A stretch of DNA of 64,000 nucleotides from Caccoplasma sp905210875 (GTDB lineage Bacteria > Bacteroidota > Bacteroidia > Bacteroidales > UBA11471). The DNA is taken from contig OZ007034.1 in assembly GCA_963931635.1 (NCBI GenBank), forward strand, positions 558,001 through 622,000, read 5' to 3'. The notes under the pieces are model-generated. The model did not search any database. It had not been told where the DNA came from and worked only from the letters and a program-made list of their open reading frames with translations. The translations under genes were made by a program, and so were the position numbers. Position 1 is the stretch's first letter, and each line of letters begins with the position of its first letter. Positions 1-8,941 of this stretch are shown one piece after another.

Positions 1-18
1 TCCTATCCACAAAGAGAG

Positions 19-42
19 TATACCGAATATATTTTCGGTATA
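19..42. promoter_or_regulatory. 9-bp perfect inverted repeat upstream of the first operon
   Basis: TATACCGAA (19-27) and TTCGGTATA (34-42) are perfect inverted repeats around a 6-bp AT centre. The element ends about 19 bp before the TTG of the promoter serving the NTF2-like/flavoprotein pair, so it could be an operator for a dimeric regulator. It could also be a weak terminator hairpin of a gene lying before the window. No regulator gene is visible nearby. Confidence 0.45.
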
Positions 43-60
43 TGAATAATTTTACGGTAC

Positions 61-91
61 TTGTAAAAACCGGAACTACCCTCTACTTTTG
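61..91 (+). promoter_or_regulatory. Bacteroidetes-type promoter of the NTF2-like/flavoprotein unit
   Basis: TTG at 61-63 and TACTTTTG at 84-91 are separated by 20 bp, matching the TTTG/TAnnTTTG consensus of the Bacteroidetes primary sigma factor. Transcription would begin near position 98, leaving a leader of about 27 nt before the ATG at 125. Confidence 0.6.
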
Positions 92-124
92 GCTGAAAAT
101 AATCATCCTTAAATACATAAACTT

Positions 125-508
125 ATGAGAAGCAAACTGGCAGAATACAAAGCCGTAGAAGAAGCGGCCACAAAATTTGTAAAGAGCGTGGCCGAGGGTA
201 ACAGTCAATATGCCAAAACATTATTTACCGACGAAGCCGTCTTGTTCGGCTTTCTCGACGGAAAACTGGAACATGGCTCTATCGAACAATTTTACCATAA
301 TGTCGATACCGTAGGCGCAGGCGACCATTTCAAGGCACGCATCGATATCCTAGCCGTAGAAGAAACGGTGGCCGTGGTGCGTGTACTCGAAGAGAACTGG
401 GGCGGAAGAATCGACTTTACCGACTATCTGCTGCTTTTGAAAATAGGCGAAGAGTGGAAGTGCGTAGCAAAAGCCTACAATCAAAATTCAGATACGATTC
501 AAAAATAA
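125..508 (+). CDS. NTF2-like fold protein (SnoaL / lumazine-binding-like)
   Basis: The 127-residue cytosolic protein has the cone-fold layout of the NTF2-like superfamily: two amphipathic N-terminal helices (about 5-40), then curved strands ending in an E-E-W-K-C-V-A-K motif (about 109-116) typical of Bacteroidetes lumazine-binding-like and SnoaL-like proteins. There is no signal peptide or membrane segment. The fold serves as a small-molecule pocket or a small enzyme, and no catalytic residues can be assigned. It lies 15 bp upstream of an iron-sulfur flavoprotein gene under a shared promoter, so a role with that redox protein is plausible. Fold call fairly confident; function unknown. Confidence 0.6.
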   Translation: MRSKLAEYKAVEEAATKFVKSVAEGNSQYAKTLFTDEAVLFGFLDGKLEHGSIEQFYHNVDTVGAGDHFKARIDILAVEETVAVVRVLEENWGGRIDFTDYLLLLKIGEEWKCVAKAYNQNSDTIQK

Positions 509-523
509 AGGAGGAAAAGAGAG

Positions 524-1063
524 ATGAAAATTGTAGTCATCACCGGAAGTCCGAGAAAAAACGGCAACAGCTTCGCCATGACCGAGGCATTCATTCAGGA
601 AGCCGAACATCGGGGACACAGCATCAAGCGGTTCGACGCCGCATTCTTGAAGATAGGCGGTTGTCACGCCTGCATGACCTGTTACAAATCGGGAAAAGCC
701 TGCTCGTTCGACGACGATTTCAATCCCATCGCCGATGCCATACTCGAAGCCGATGCCATCGTCTATACCATGCCGGTATACTGGTATTCCATTCCGGCAC
801 AAATCAAAGGCGTAATAGACCGCATCTTTTCATTGGTCGTAGGCGGGAAAAATATCGCCGGCAAGAAATGCGGACTTATTGCCTGCTGCGAGGAAGAAGA
901 CATGAGTGTCCTTGATGGCGTGCGCATACCGGTTGAACGCTCCGCCTCCCTGCTGAAATGGAAAATGGCAGGCGAAGTACTCATACCCGGCGTACTGAAC
1001 ATCGGCGATATCGAACACACCGACGGATGCAAACAGGCCGCCGCATTGGCCGACCAGTTTTAA
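524..1063 (+). CDS. Iron-sulfur flavoprotein / NADPH-dependent FMN reductase family
   Basis: The 179-residue flavodoxin-fold protein starts with the FMN phosphate-binding loop GSPRKNGNS (8-16) and carries the segment PVYWYSIPAQIKG (about 84-96) that contacts the isoalloxazine ring. Cysteines 47, 50, 53 and 60 form a CX2CX2CX6C motif like that of archaeal and anaerobe iron-sulfur flavoproteins, which hold a 4Fe-4S cluster. It is probably a cytosolic FMN-dependent electron carrier or reductase for quinones or oxidants; the substrate is unknown. A full Shine-Dalgarno AAGGAGG at 508-514, 9 nt before the ATG, is unusual here and fixes the start. It is translated from the same transcript as the NTF2-like gene. 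Confidence 0.8.
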   Translation: MKIVVITGSPRKNGNSFAMTEAFIQEAEHRGHSIKRFDAAFLKIGGCHACMTCYKSGKACSFDDDFNPIADAILEADAIVYTMPVYWYSIPAQIKGVIDRIFSLVVGGKNIAGKKCGLIACCEEEDMSVLDGVRIPVERSASLLKWKMAGEVLIPGVLNIGDIEHTDGCKQAAALADQF

Positions 1064-1071
1064 TCAACGCA

Positions 1072-1106
1072 TCGAGGCGACCGAGGTATAATCTCGGTCG
1101 CCTCGA
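1072..1106. terminator. Bidirectional hairpin between convergent genes
   Basis: A 14-bp perfect stem, left arm 1072-1085 and right arm 1093-1106 with a 7-nt loop, lies between the stop codons of the flavoprotein and helicase genes. No clear T tract follows on either strand, so it is an imperfect intrinsic terminator. Confidence 0.55.
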
Positions 1107-1141
1107 CACCATAAGATCTAAAAAAAGATTATGCAGGTCCG

Positions 1142-2569
1142 TCAGTCGGGAAGCTTGTCGGCAAGATATTCAGGCGACACATTGACGAGCCAGAGCCGGC
1201 CTGTGGTGCGGGTAAATGCCGTATAGAGCCAGCGGTAGAAATCGATACCCAACGCATCGGGCCGGATATATCCCATATCGACAAAGACATTGCTCCACTG
1301 GCCACCCTGCGCCTTGTGGCAGGTAACAGCGTAGGCATACTTCACCTGCAAGGCATTGAACCAAGGGTCGTTTTTGAGCCGTTTGAGCCGTTCGCGCTTG
1401 GAGGGGACATCGGCATAATCCTCCATCACGGCATTGAACAGGCGGGCATTCTCCTCGGCCGTCAGCGAGGGCGACTCGGCATGTAACGTGTCGAGTATCA
1501 CCTTGGCCTCGACCTCCTCTTCATAGTCGGGGAAATAGAGCAATACATCGGCAAAGCGGAAACCGTACATCACACACACGTTCCTGACCCTCACCACCCG
1601 GGCCACATCACCGTTGGCAATAAAGTCGAGTTTTTCATACTTTTCGCTCCAATAGTAGTTGTTGCGGGCCACCAGCAGCAGGTCGCCCGAGGTAAGTTCC
1701 TCCTCGCGGTAAAGAATACGATTACGCACCCCCTGGTTGAAAATATTGGCCCGCTTGTTCGACCGCGTAATAATTATCGTTTCGTCCATTCCGTCACGAT
1801 TGTAGGCCGACGACAGCACCTCTATCAGTTCATCGCCCCCCACGCGACCCACATCGGGGAAACCAAGCAACGCAATCGACGGCGCGGGCAGCGGTGTTTT
1901 CCACATATCCTGCCGCAGACGTGTCGCGTTGTAAAGCACTCCCGAAGCGCCGTCTTGCCGCACCACATGAGTCAACTCGCTCACCATCACCGGATAGCCG
2001 TAGCGTTGCAGATAGGCCTCGTCGAGAGCCGGACTGCGCAACTGGCCGACGGGCGGCAACTGAGCCGTATCACCCAGCAAGATGAGCCGGCAACCGCTAC
2101 CCGAATATACAAAGTCGAACAGGTCGTCGAGCAACAGACCCGAGCCGTAATGACTGCCATCGGTCGGCTCGTTAGCAATCATAGAAGCCTCATCTACAAT
2201 AAAGAAGGTATTTTTATAGGCATTATGCGCCAGCTGAAATCCTGAGAAATCGCCCGTAAAGGTACGCTGCCGATAAATCTTCTTGTGTATCGTATAGGCC
2301 GGGTGCCCGGCATAGGCAGCAAACACCTTGGCAGCCCTACCCGTCGGGGCCAGCAACACACACGTACGCTCAAACGACTCCAACGTCCTGACCAGCGCAC
2401 CGACCAGCGAAGTCTTTCCCGTTCCGGCGTAACCCTTCAACAGAAAAACCGAAGGCACACTGTCGTCCCAAAGAAAAGCCGAGAGCCGGGCCAGCAACTC
2501 GGCCTGCTCCTCCGTAGGCACGTACGGAAGATTGTCAGACAAACATCGCACAAAATAATCGTTAAGCAT
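1142..2569 (-). CDS. ATP-dependent DNA helicase, SF1 Dda/RecD-like
   Basis: The 475-residue protein is a compact superfamily 1 helicase. Walker A GYAGTGKT is at 46-53, motif Ia LLAPTGRAAK at 72-81, Walker B FIVDEASM at 123-130, and a UvrD_C_2-type C-terminus has CHKAQGGQW near 416-424 and YTAFTRT near 449-455. This matches the stand-alone 5'-3' helicases of the phage T4 Dda/RecD2 group that Bacteroidetes often carry as 'AAA family ATPase'. It lacks the long N-terminal RecD2 domain. It probably unwinds DNA in repair or replication restart. Monocistronic, convergent with the flavoprotein unit; TATTTTTG on the minus strand (2602-2609) would be its -7 element. Confidence 0.85.
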   Translation of the reverse strand: MLNDYFVRCLSDNLPYVPTEEQAELLARLSAFLWDDSVPSVFLLKGYAGTGKTSLVGALVRTLESFERTCVLLAPTGRAAKVFAAYAGHPAYTIHKKIYRQRTFTGDFSGFQLAHNAYKNTFFIVDEASMIANEPTDGSHYGSGLLLDDLFDFVYSGSGCRLILLGDTAQLPPVGQLRSPALDEAYLQRYGYPVMVSELTHVVRQDGASGVLYNATRLRQDMWKTPLPAPSIALLGFPDVGRVGGDELIEVLSSAYNRDGMDETIIITRSNKRANIFNQGVRNRILYREEELTSGDLLLVARNNYYWSEKYEKLDFIANGDVARVVRVRNVCVMYGFRFADVLLYFPDYEEEVEAKVILDTLHAESPSLTAEENARLFNAVMEDYADVPSKRERLKRLKNDPWFNALQVKYAYAVTCHKAQGGQWSNVFVDMGYIRPDALGIDFYRWLYTAFTRTTGRLWLVNVSPEYLADKLPD

Positions 2570-2937
2570 AGATCGATTTTCGAATCAAGAGTAATTCTGC
2601 ACAAAAATAAAAGAAAAAGAGAACAATATTAAAAGATTTTTTCTATTTTAGCGGAAAGGATAAAAGAGAAATCAGCACTCTCGAATATCAAATGATATTT
2701 CCTCAAAATCCAAAACATTATAGATATCGTCACCACAAGCAACAAATTATCACAAAAAAAACGCATATAATTGCAAAAATAGAATTATTTCACCCCAAAA
2801 GCAGAAAAAAAAGATATTTTTGGTCCCATCTCATAAAACTATTATCTATCTTTGCTGCCACAGATAAACCTTTATCAAAAAATTTTTTAAACTATACACA
2901 AGACAGTATCTATAACCACTTAAAAAACTCAACCACT
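2570..2937. promoter_or_regulatory. Divergent AT-rich intergenic region with two promoters
   Basis: This 368-bp region separates the divergent helicase and TlpA-like genes. CAAAAATA at 2602-2609 reads TATTTTTG on the minus strand for the helicase. TATCTTTG at 2847-2854 is the likely -7 element for the TlpA-led operon, with TTTG at 2819-2822 (24 bp upstream, slightly long). The open frame running from 2692 into the TlpA gene is AT-rich, precedes the signal peptide and is judged noncoding. Confidence 0.5.
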
Positions 2938-4209
2938 ATGAAAATTCGCCTTATTGCCATGTTGGCTATCATGTTGCTCGTTTTCGACGCATCAGCCAAA
3001 GTGAAGAAGAGCAAGAAAACACAGAAAGAGACTACCGAACAACAAAGCACCCCTTCTGAGATTACCATCAAAGGAAAAGTGCAATTTACGTATAAAGGAT
3101 ACTGGGACTATGACAAACCGGCACCTGAGTTCAAAATGACAGTATATCAATATGAAGGCACCCAAAAGAAAGTATATGCCGAAGCTGATATCGACGAAAA
3201 CAACGAATACACCTTGACCCTCCCCATTGAAACGCCGGGCGTCTACACAGTAGACTGTGGACATTGGCAATCGGTTCGTGTCTGGGGTGAAGACGAAGAC
3301 CTCACCATCAACTTCCGCGGATACGATACGGCACGGATTAAAATTAAGAATCCCCCTTACGTCTATATCCAGGGTGGCCCCAAAAACGAATTGATGAACC
3401 AGTACAACTTCTGCAATTATCGCAGCTACCAAGCCATGATAGCCATCTCTCGAGCTCTTTACAATGCAAAGCCCGATGCCGAAATGCGTAAAGTGCTCAG
3501 CGACGCACTTTTCTCCTACAACAGCGACGATGTAGCCGCCCGCATGCGCTATCTGGCCGAGCATAATGCCACAACCACCAGTGTATTGGCTGTCCTGCCC
3601 GGATTGAATCAGGAAAGCGATAAAGCCCTCATCGACCAGGTTTTGGCCCAACTTGAAGCCGCCCACCCCGGCTATGCCCCCATACAGGCATACAAAGACC
3701 GCGTAGCCAAGGAAAAGGCTCAGCGCGAACGTCTCAACAACGGCAATCCTGCGCCCGACTTTACCTATCCCCAAATCGATGGCAAAGAGCTCTCACTCTC
3801 CGACCTGAAAGGTAAAATCGTATTGGTAGACTTCTGGGCCTCGTGGTGTGGACCATGCCGCAAAGAAATCGTCAACCTGAAAAAATATTACGAAGAATTC
3901 AAAGACAAAGGGGTCGAGTTCCTGAGCGTATCGATCGATGCAGACAAAGACGCCTGGCTCAAAGCCGCTGCCGAGGAAAACATGCCCTGGTTGCAAATGC
4001 ACGCCACCGACGGCGGAAAGAAACTGATGAGCGATTATCAGTTTGGTGGCATACCTTTCATCGTACTTGTTGATGCCAACGGTAATCTCTATGCCAAAGG
4101 CTTGCGTGGAGAAGCCATCCGTGAAGCTATACAGAACGCTCTCAATGGCGTAGCCCCCCAAAAACCGGCACCCCGCAAATCCATCTCCATGGGTGCCATG
4201 TCGATGTAA
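2938..4209 (+). CDS. TlpA-like periplasmic thioredoxin protein with N-terminal accessory domain
   Basis: Starting at the ATG at 2938 gives 423 residues with a signal peptide ending at A-S-A (about residue 20); an upstream in-frame start at 2692 would bury that peptide. Residues 30-250 form a beta-rich domain resembling DUF4369-type accessory domains. About 275-410 is an AhpC/TSA-Redoxin fold with WCGPC at 303-307 and the cis-proline segment GGIPF. TlpA-like proteins reduce or isomerise disulfides outside the cytoplasm. This is the first gene of a run with a kelch lipoprotein, SusC, SusD and a second thioredoxin protein, so it probably acts on a substrate or component of that transporter. No lipobox is seen. 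Confidence 0.8.
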   Translation: MKIRLIAMLAIMLLVFDASAKVKKSKKTQKETTEQQSTPSEITIKGKVQFTYKGYWDYDKPAPEFKMTVYQYEGTQKKVYAEADIDENNEYTLTLPIETPGVYTVDCGHWQSVRVWGEDEDLTINFRGYDTARIKIKNPPYVYIQGGPKNELMNQYNFCNYRSYQAMIAISRALYNAKPDAEMRKVLSDALFSYNSDDVAARMRYLAEHNATTTSVLAVLPGLNQESDKALIDQVLAQLEAAHPGYAPIQAYKDRVAKEKAQRERLNNGNPAPDFTYPQIDGKELSLSDLKGKIVLVDFWASWCGPCRKEIVNLKKYYEEFKDKGVEFLSVSIDADKDAWLKAAAEENMPWLQMHATDGGKKLMSDYQFGGIPFIVLVDANGNLYAKGLRGEAIREAIQNALNGVAPQKPAPRKSISMGAMSM

Positions 4210-4257
4210 AACCCTACAAAATCACAAACCAATAACCCTTTAATTTTAATCTTACTT

Positions 4258-5724
4258 ATGAAAAAACTGAATGCTCTGCTGCTTATGGCCTTGTGTGCCG
4301 TGTTCAGCTTCACATCGTGTAGCGATGACAGCAACGATTCCGGCTACGGTATTACCGGTATAACGGTTGCCACCTCCGAGGGTGCATCCTATACCGGAAC
4401 CATCAACCAATCGGCATTGACGATTCAATGCATCGTTCCCATGACCACCCAGCCCTCTGAGTTGGAAGCCTGCTCGCTGACCGTAACGGCCACGATGAAC
4501 ACCAGCGTTACCGTAAACGGTGCCGCCATTGACGGGGTAACGTTTGACTTGAACAACCCCATCGTTCTTACCGCCACTCACGAAGGCAGCAGTAAGAACT
4601 ACACCCTCACGGTAATCATCTCCGATACCGAAGAAGACCTGGCCGCAGGAAAACAAGTAAGCGCCGATATACGCGCCGGAGGTATCCCCAGCAATGTATA
4701 CGACTATTCGGTAGCTCTCTACGACGGTAAATTCTATGCCTTTACCTCGGGATACACCGCTGCTGATTCAGCCGCATTCTACCATGTATTCACCTCGACC
4801 AACGGCGTTCGCTGGACCGAAGTTAATACCGCAGAGGTCATTGGTGGTATGGGTGCCCGTCCCGTCGTATTCGACAACAAACTCTATGTCATGGGTGGTA
4901 TCCGTGCCATCGGTACCGACCAGGCCGGTGAAGCTCCTGAAATCTCCTCGAACAGTTTTTCTACAAGCCTCACCTTGAAAAATTTCCGCATATTCTCTAC
5001 CAGCAACGGTAACACATGGACCAACGAAAGCATTGAGGGTAACACTGCACTGGCCGACGATATGTTCAAGATGCTGATAGGTAGGGGCTCCTTCGGATTT
5101 GTATGTCCCACTCCGTTTACCTACAACAACAACCTCTATATGGAAAGCGGTGCAATGATGGTTTTCAGCCAGTTCCAGGGTTCCAACTCTCAACTTTGGG
5201 TCAATGCCGACACCACCTACACCATGGTATCGGGTGCATCGAGCTTCCTGAGAGCCTTCTGCTCAACATTTGTTCTCAACGACGAAATCTTCCTGCTGGG
5301 TGGTGCAAGAGGCTTTGTCGGCGCATCGAATCTGCAAGCCACTGTTGCCAAATCGACCGATGGTGAAAACTTTGCCACCGTTGCCGATACAACAGCTGTT
5401 GGCCCCATCTGCGGAGCTACCGTCGTTACCAACAAAGAAGGCAACACGGCCTACCTCTTCGGTGGTCTCTACTACAATGAGGAGGGTGCCCGCGTAATGA
5501 ACAACACCATCTACAAATCGACCGACGGTATCGAATGGACAGCCGTTGAAGGCATCAACAGCGCATACACCGGAACATTCAATCCCTGCGTAGTTGTCGA
5601 CGACAACAACATCGCTTGGGTATTTGGCGGTTTCAACACCTTCTCGGGCAGCTATACCCCCTACTCACTCACTGTCGATGATATGGATCCCTCGTTTGCC
5701 GCATGGGCATTCGCTCTGAATTAA
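4258..5724 (+). CDS. Kelch-like beta-propeller lipoprotein (DUF6242-like)
   Basis: The 488-residue protein begins with a lipoprotein signal ending in the lipobox FTSC (lipidated Cys21) followed by S-D-D, a sequence compatible with surface export in Bacteroidetes. Residues 32-125 look like a small Ig-like domain (DUF5018/DUF6242 N-terminal type). Residues 140-485 contain kelch-like repeats with G-G doublets, for example LYVMGG, IFLLGG, AYLFGG and AWVFGG, indicating a beta-propeller. The position between a TlpA-like gene and susC suggests a surface accessory or binding protein of this SusCD system. No catalytic residues are recognised. A strong hairpin follows the stop codon. Confidence 0.7.
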   Translation: MKKLNALLLMALCAVFSFTSCSDDSNDSGYGITGITVATSEGASYTGTINQSALTIQCIVPMTTQPSELEACSLTVTATMNTSVTVNGAAIDGVTFDLNNPIVLTATHEGSSKNYTLTVIISDTEEDLAAGKQVSADIRAGGIPSNVYDYSVALYDGKFYAFTSGYTAADSAAFYHVFTSTNGVRWTEVNTAEVIGGMGARPVVFDNKLYVMGGIRAIGTDQAGEAPEISSNSFSTSLTLKNFRIFSTSNGNTWTNESIEGNTALADDMFKMLIGRGSFGFVCPTPFTYNNNLYMESGAMMVFSQFQGSNSQLWVNADTTYTMVSGASSFLRAFCSTFVLNDEIFLLGGARGFVGASNLQATVAKSTDGENFATVADTTAVGPICGATVVTNKEGNTAYLFGGLYYNEEGARVMNNTIYKSTDGIEWTAVEGINSAYTGTFNPCVVVDDNNIAWVFGGFNTFSGSYTPYSLTVDDMDPSFAAWAFALN

Positions 5725-5744
5725 TAATTCTTTCTTAATACCGC

Positions 5745-5785
5745 AAAGTACTCTGTGCACAATCCCTGCACAGAGTACTTTTTCA
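5745..5785 (+). terminator. Strong hairpin with T tract immediately upstream of susC
   Basis: A 15-bp perfect stem (5745-5759 with 5767-5781) and a 7-nt loop run into TTTTT, the signature of an intrinsic terminator. Only about 25 bp remain before the susC ATG and no TAnnTTTG element is visible between the kelch stop and susC. It may act as a partial terminator or an mRNA-stabilising end that sets a different level for susCD than for the two genes upstream. Confidence 0.75.
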
Positions 5786-5809
5786 ATCCATCACCGGGAC
5801 TTTAATATT

Positions 5810-8800
5810 ATGAAAAAATTGTTGACTATATTTACGGTATTGTGTAGCCTTTTCTGTTGCCAGATAGCCTCGGCTCAAAATCTCACTCAGATATCGGGTA
5901 CCGTTCTTGACGAAAATAACGCCCCCATGGCAGGTGTAACCATATCGGTCAACGGAAAAGGTGCGACGTTATCCACCTCCGACGGTTCTTTTACACTTAC
6001 CAACGTACCGACAGGAGCTACCATATCTTTTTCGTTCATAGGATATGAAACCGAAAATGTTACCGTAGAGAACCCCAAAACCGTCGAAGCCATAAGACTC
6101 ATTCCCGCCGAAAACGCCATGCGCGAAATCACCGTCGTAGGCTACGGCAAACAAGAGAGACGAGATATTACTGGCTCGGTATCCTCGGTAAAACTCGATG
6201 AACAGAAATCATTCCTTTCGGTCGACCAATTGTTGCAAGGCCGCGCACCCGGCGTATTCGTATCTAACTCTTCGGGTGCACTGGGCGGAGCCAACCTGCT
6301 GACCATACGCGGCGTAAGCTCCATCATCGGCGAAAACAATCCTCTTTACGTCGTCGACGGTGTACCCATCTACGGCACCGACCGCTCGGCCAACTCGGTA
6401 GGAACGAGCGGTGGCTCGGTGAGTGCAATAAGCATGGGAGGAACCTCGACAGGAGGTGGTTCGCTGGTCAACAATATGGATCTCAACTACTCCTTTGAGC
6501 AGAACCCCTTGCTCTCCATCAATCCCGACGATATCGAATCGATTGAAATTCTGAAAGATGCATTCGCCACCTCCATCTATGGTTCACGAGGTTCGGCCGG
6601 CGTCATTCTCATCACCACAAAAAGCGGCTCTCGCGACCGCACAGCCATTAACGTATCGTACACACTGAGCATCGATCAACCTATCGGAAAACTCGATTTG
6701 CTCAATGGCGACGAATATGCACAAATCTATTCCTTGTACTATCCTTCTGATACATATACCAGAAGATACAATACCGACTGGCAGGATGCCGTTACCCGTA
6801 ATGCCATCAGTCACAACCTGAGCGCATCGGTCTCCGGAGGAAATAGCCGCACACGCTATTTTTTCAGCCTCTCCTACGCCAATAACGAATCTTACATCAT
6901 CAACAACGATTTACAACGTTACTCCGCACGTCTGAACCTTGATACGCAACTCAGCGACAAATTCACCCTCGGAGCCAACGTCACCCTTTCGGTTGTCGAC
7001 AACAATGCCCTCACCGCTCCCACCGTATATAAAGATGCCATACTGCGTGCCCCCAACTTGCCCATCTACAAGGAAGACGACTCATACTACTATGGATACG
7101 GGCTCAATACCAAAGGGAACAACGACAACTACAACCCGGTAGCTTACGCCAATGATGTTACCTCACAAAGCAAAAACATCACCACCATAGGCAATACCTA
7201 CCTGCAATACGATGTTACCCCCTGGCTGCAACTCAAAACCGAATTGGGTATCAACATCTCCGACGCCCGTTCCTATGTCTATAAGCCCGAACTTCCCGCA
7301 GAAGTGGCCGACCTCACCCCCAACGATCGGGCCTCCGAAAACAATGCCTTAAAGTATCGTATTGTCAACAACAACACCATCACGGTGAATAAGGTATTCA
7401 ACGACAGACACTATCTGCAAGCCGTGCTGGGTCAAAGCTATGAAATAGGCCACGAATACAATTCGATGATTTACGGGTCAAACTTTTTCAGCTCCGATAT
7501 CAAAGGTATCGGGTCGGCCCAAACTACCCGTGTAGGAGCAGCCGGCGAAGACACATGGGCCCTGCTTTCGGCCTTTGCCCGTGTCAACTACCAGCTCATG
7601 CGGCGCTACCTCTTCGGTGTGTCGTACCGGCTCGACGGCTCTTCCCGCTACAACCGCCTGCACAGGTTTATCAACATTCCTGCCGTATCGGCAGCATGGC
7701 GACTCTCCGAAGAAGATTTCATTACCTACAACGCCCCCTGGATCGACGAACTGAAAATACGCGGTTCCATAGGCTGGACCAGCCAAGATGCCAACAACAG
7801 CTACTACGGTGCACAAGCCATATACGTGCTCAACACCTCCTCTTCCTACGGTAACGAGCAGTTCCTCTCCATGTCGCAACCCAGCAACGTAAACCTCGAC
7901 TGGGAAAAAACCATCACCTACGACTTGGGTATCGACTTCTCGGCTTTCAAAGAAAGAGTCAAGCTCACGCTCGACTACTACTACAAACGCACGACCGACA
8001 TGCTCTTCTCGTCGGACCTTCCTGCCTACACGGGATATTCTACTCAATACCAGAATATTGCCGACATGCAAAATCAAGGTGTCGAGGTACAAATCATATC
8101 CGACAACATCGTGCGGAAAGACTTCTTGTGGCAAACCATTTTGAATCTCTCGCACAACAGTAACAAGATATTGAAACTCAACTTCGAAGGCAACCAGCTC
8201 GACCAGGCCAACAGCTCATTTAAGTATTATGCCGTAGGTTATCCCATGGCCCAATGGTATCTGCACGAATGGGTAGGCGTCGACCCCAACACCGGTGAGC
8301 CCTTGTGGAGACTGGCCGACGGAACGGTAACAACCGTACCACCCGCCTCCAACTACGATACATCAATTGACAACAAGAAGGTGTGTGGTACTGCCGAGCC
8401 CAAATTCTATGGAAGCTTCACCAACATTCTTACTTTCAAGGGATTTGAGTTGAATACCATGTTTACCTTCTCGGTGGGCGGCCACATGATAAACTCTACC
8501 CGAGCACAACTGCTTACCTATGCCACCGAGACGGCCAACAACCTCTCGCGCGACATTCTCGACTTCTGGCAGATACCGGGACAGACGACCGATATTCCCA
8601 AACTGAAAAACAGTTCCATCGTCAATAACTACGACTACACCTCGTCTATCACAACGACCCGGTTCCTCGAAAAGAATTCGTATCTGCGACTGAAAACCTT
8701 GGAATTTTCCTATTCCTTGCCCAAACAACTGTTGAGAAGAACTCGCACGTTCAACCAAATCAAACTGTTCGTCGTACTCACCAATGTATTCACCATCAGC

Positions 8801-8923
8801 CCCTACTCCGGACTCGATCCCGAAGTGAGCGCATTCGGTTCATCGGCTACCGCCGCCGGATACGACAACCTGACAATGCCTTCGTCTCGGAGCTATCAAT
8901 TCGGTATTCGATTTGGACTTTAA
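5810..8923 (+). CDS. SusC/RagA-family TonB-dependent outer-membrane transporter
   Basis: The 1037-residue protein has a signal peptide (MKKLLTIFTVLCSLFC.. ending near A-S-A, residue 22), then a CarboxypepD_reg-like domain (about 28-95: ISGTVLDENNAPMAGVTI). Next come the TonB-box region with VVGYGKQERRDITGSV (about 109-124), a plug with RAPGV..IRGVSS..PLYVVDGVP and IEILKDAFATSIYGSRGSAGVILITTKSG, and a 22-strand barrel ending in a hydrophobic C-terminus. It imports a ligand delivered by its SusD partner 18 bp downstream, driven by TonB/ExbBD, probably the set at 31-34 kb. Substrate unknown: no glycoside hydrolase, lyase or peptidase is in the locus, which argues against a standard polysaccharide locus. 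Confidence 0.93.
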   Translation: MKKLLTIFTVLCSLFCCQIASAQNLTQISGTVLDENNAPMAGVTISVNGKGATLSTSDGSFTLTNVPTGATISFSFIGYETENVTVENPKTVEAIRLIPAENAMREITVVGYGKQERRDITGSVSSVKLDEQKSFLSVDQLLQGRAPGVFVSNSSGALGGANLLTIRGVSSIIGENNPLYVVDGVPIYGTDRSANSVGTSGGSVSAISMGGTSTGGGSLVNNMDLNYSFEQNPLLSINPDDIESIEILKDAFATSIYGSRGSAGVILITTKSGSRDRTAINVSYTLSIDQPIGKLDLLNGDEYAQIYSLYYPSDTYTRRYNTDWQDAVTRNAISHNLSASVSGGNSRTRYFFSLSYANNESYIINNDLQRYSARLNLDTQLSDKFTLGANVTLSVVDNNALTAPTVYKDAILRAPNLPIYKEDDSYYYGYGLNTKGNNDNYNPVAYANDVTSQSKNITTIGNTYLQYDVTPWLQLKTELGINISDARSYVYKPELPAEVADLTPNDRASENNALKYRIVNNNTITVNKVFNDRHYLQAVLGQSYEIGHEYNSMIYGSNFFSSDIKGIGSAQTTRVGAAGEDTWALLSAFARVNYQLMRRYLFGVSYRLDGSSRYNRLHRFINIPAVSAAWRLSEEDFITYNAPWIDELKIRGSIGWTSQDANNSYYGAQAIYVLNTSSSYGNEQFLSMSQPSNVNLDWEKTITYDLGIDFSAFKERVKLTLDYYYKRTTDMLFSSDLPAYTGYSTQYQNIADMQNQGVEVQIISDNIVRKDFLWQTILNLSHNSNKILKLNFEGNQLDQANSSFKYYAVGYPMAQWYLHEWVGVDPNTGEPLWRLADGTVTTVPPASNYDTSIDNKKVCGTAEPKFYGSFTNILTFKGFELNTMFTFSVGGHMINSTRAQLLTYATETANNLSRDILDFWQIPGQTTDIPKLKNSSIVNNYDYTSSITTTRFLEKNSYLRLKTLEFSYSLPKQLLRRTRTFNQIKLFVVLTNVFTISPYSGLDPEVSAFGSSATAAGYDNLTMPSSRSYQFGIRFGL

Positions 8924-8941
8924 TTTCAGGAGGACAACAAC

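Noticed and set aside
2692..2937. N-terminal extension of the TlpA-like protein
   Set aside because: The extension is AT-rich, contains the likely promoter and would place the signal peptide inside the protein.
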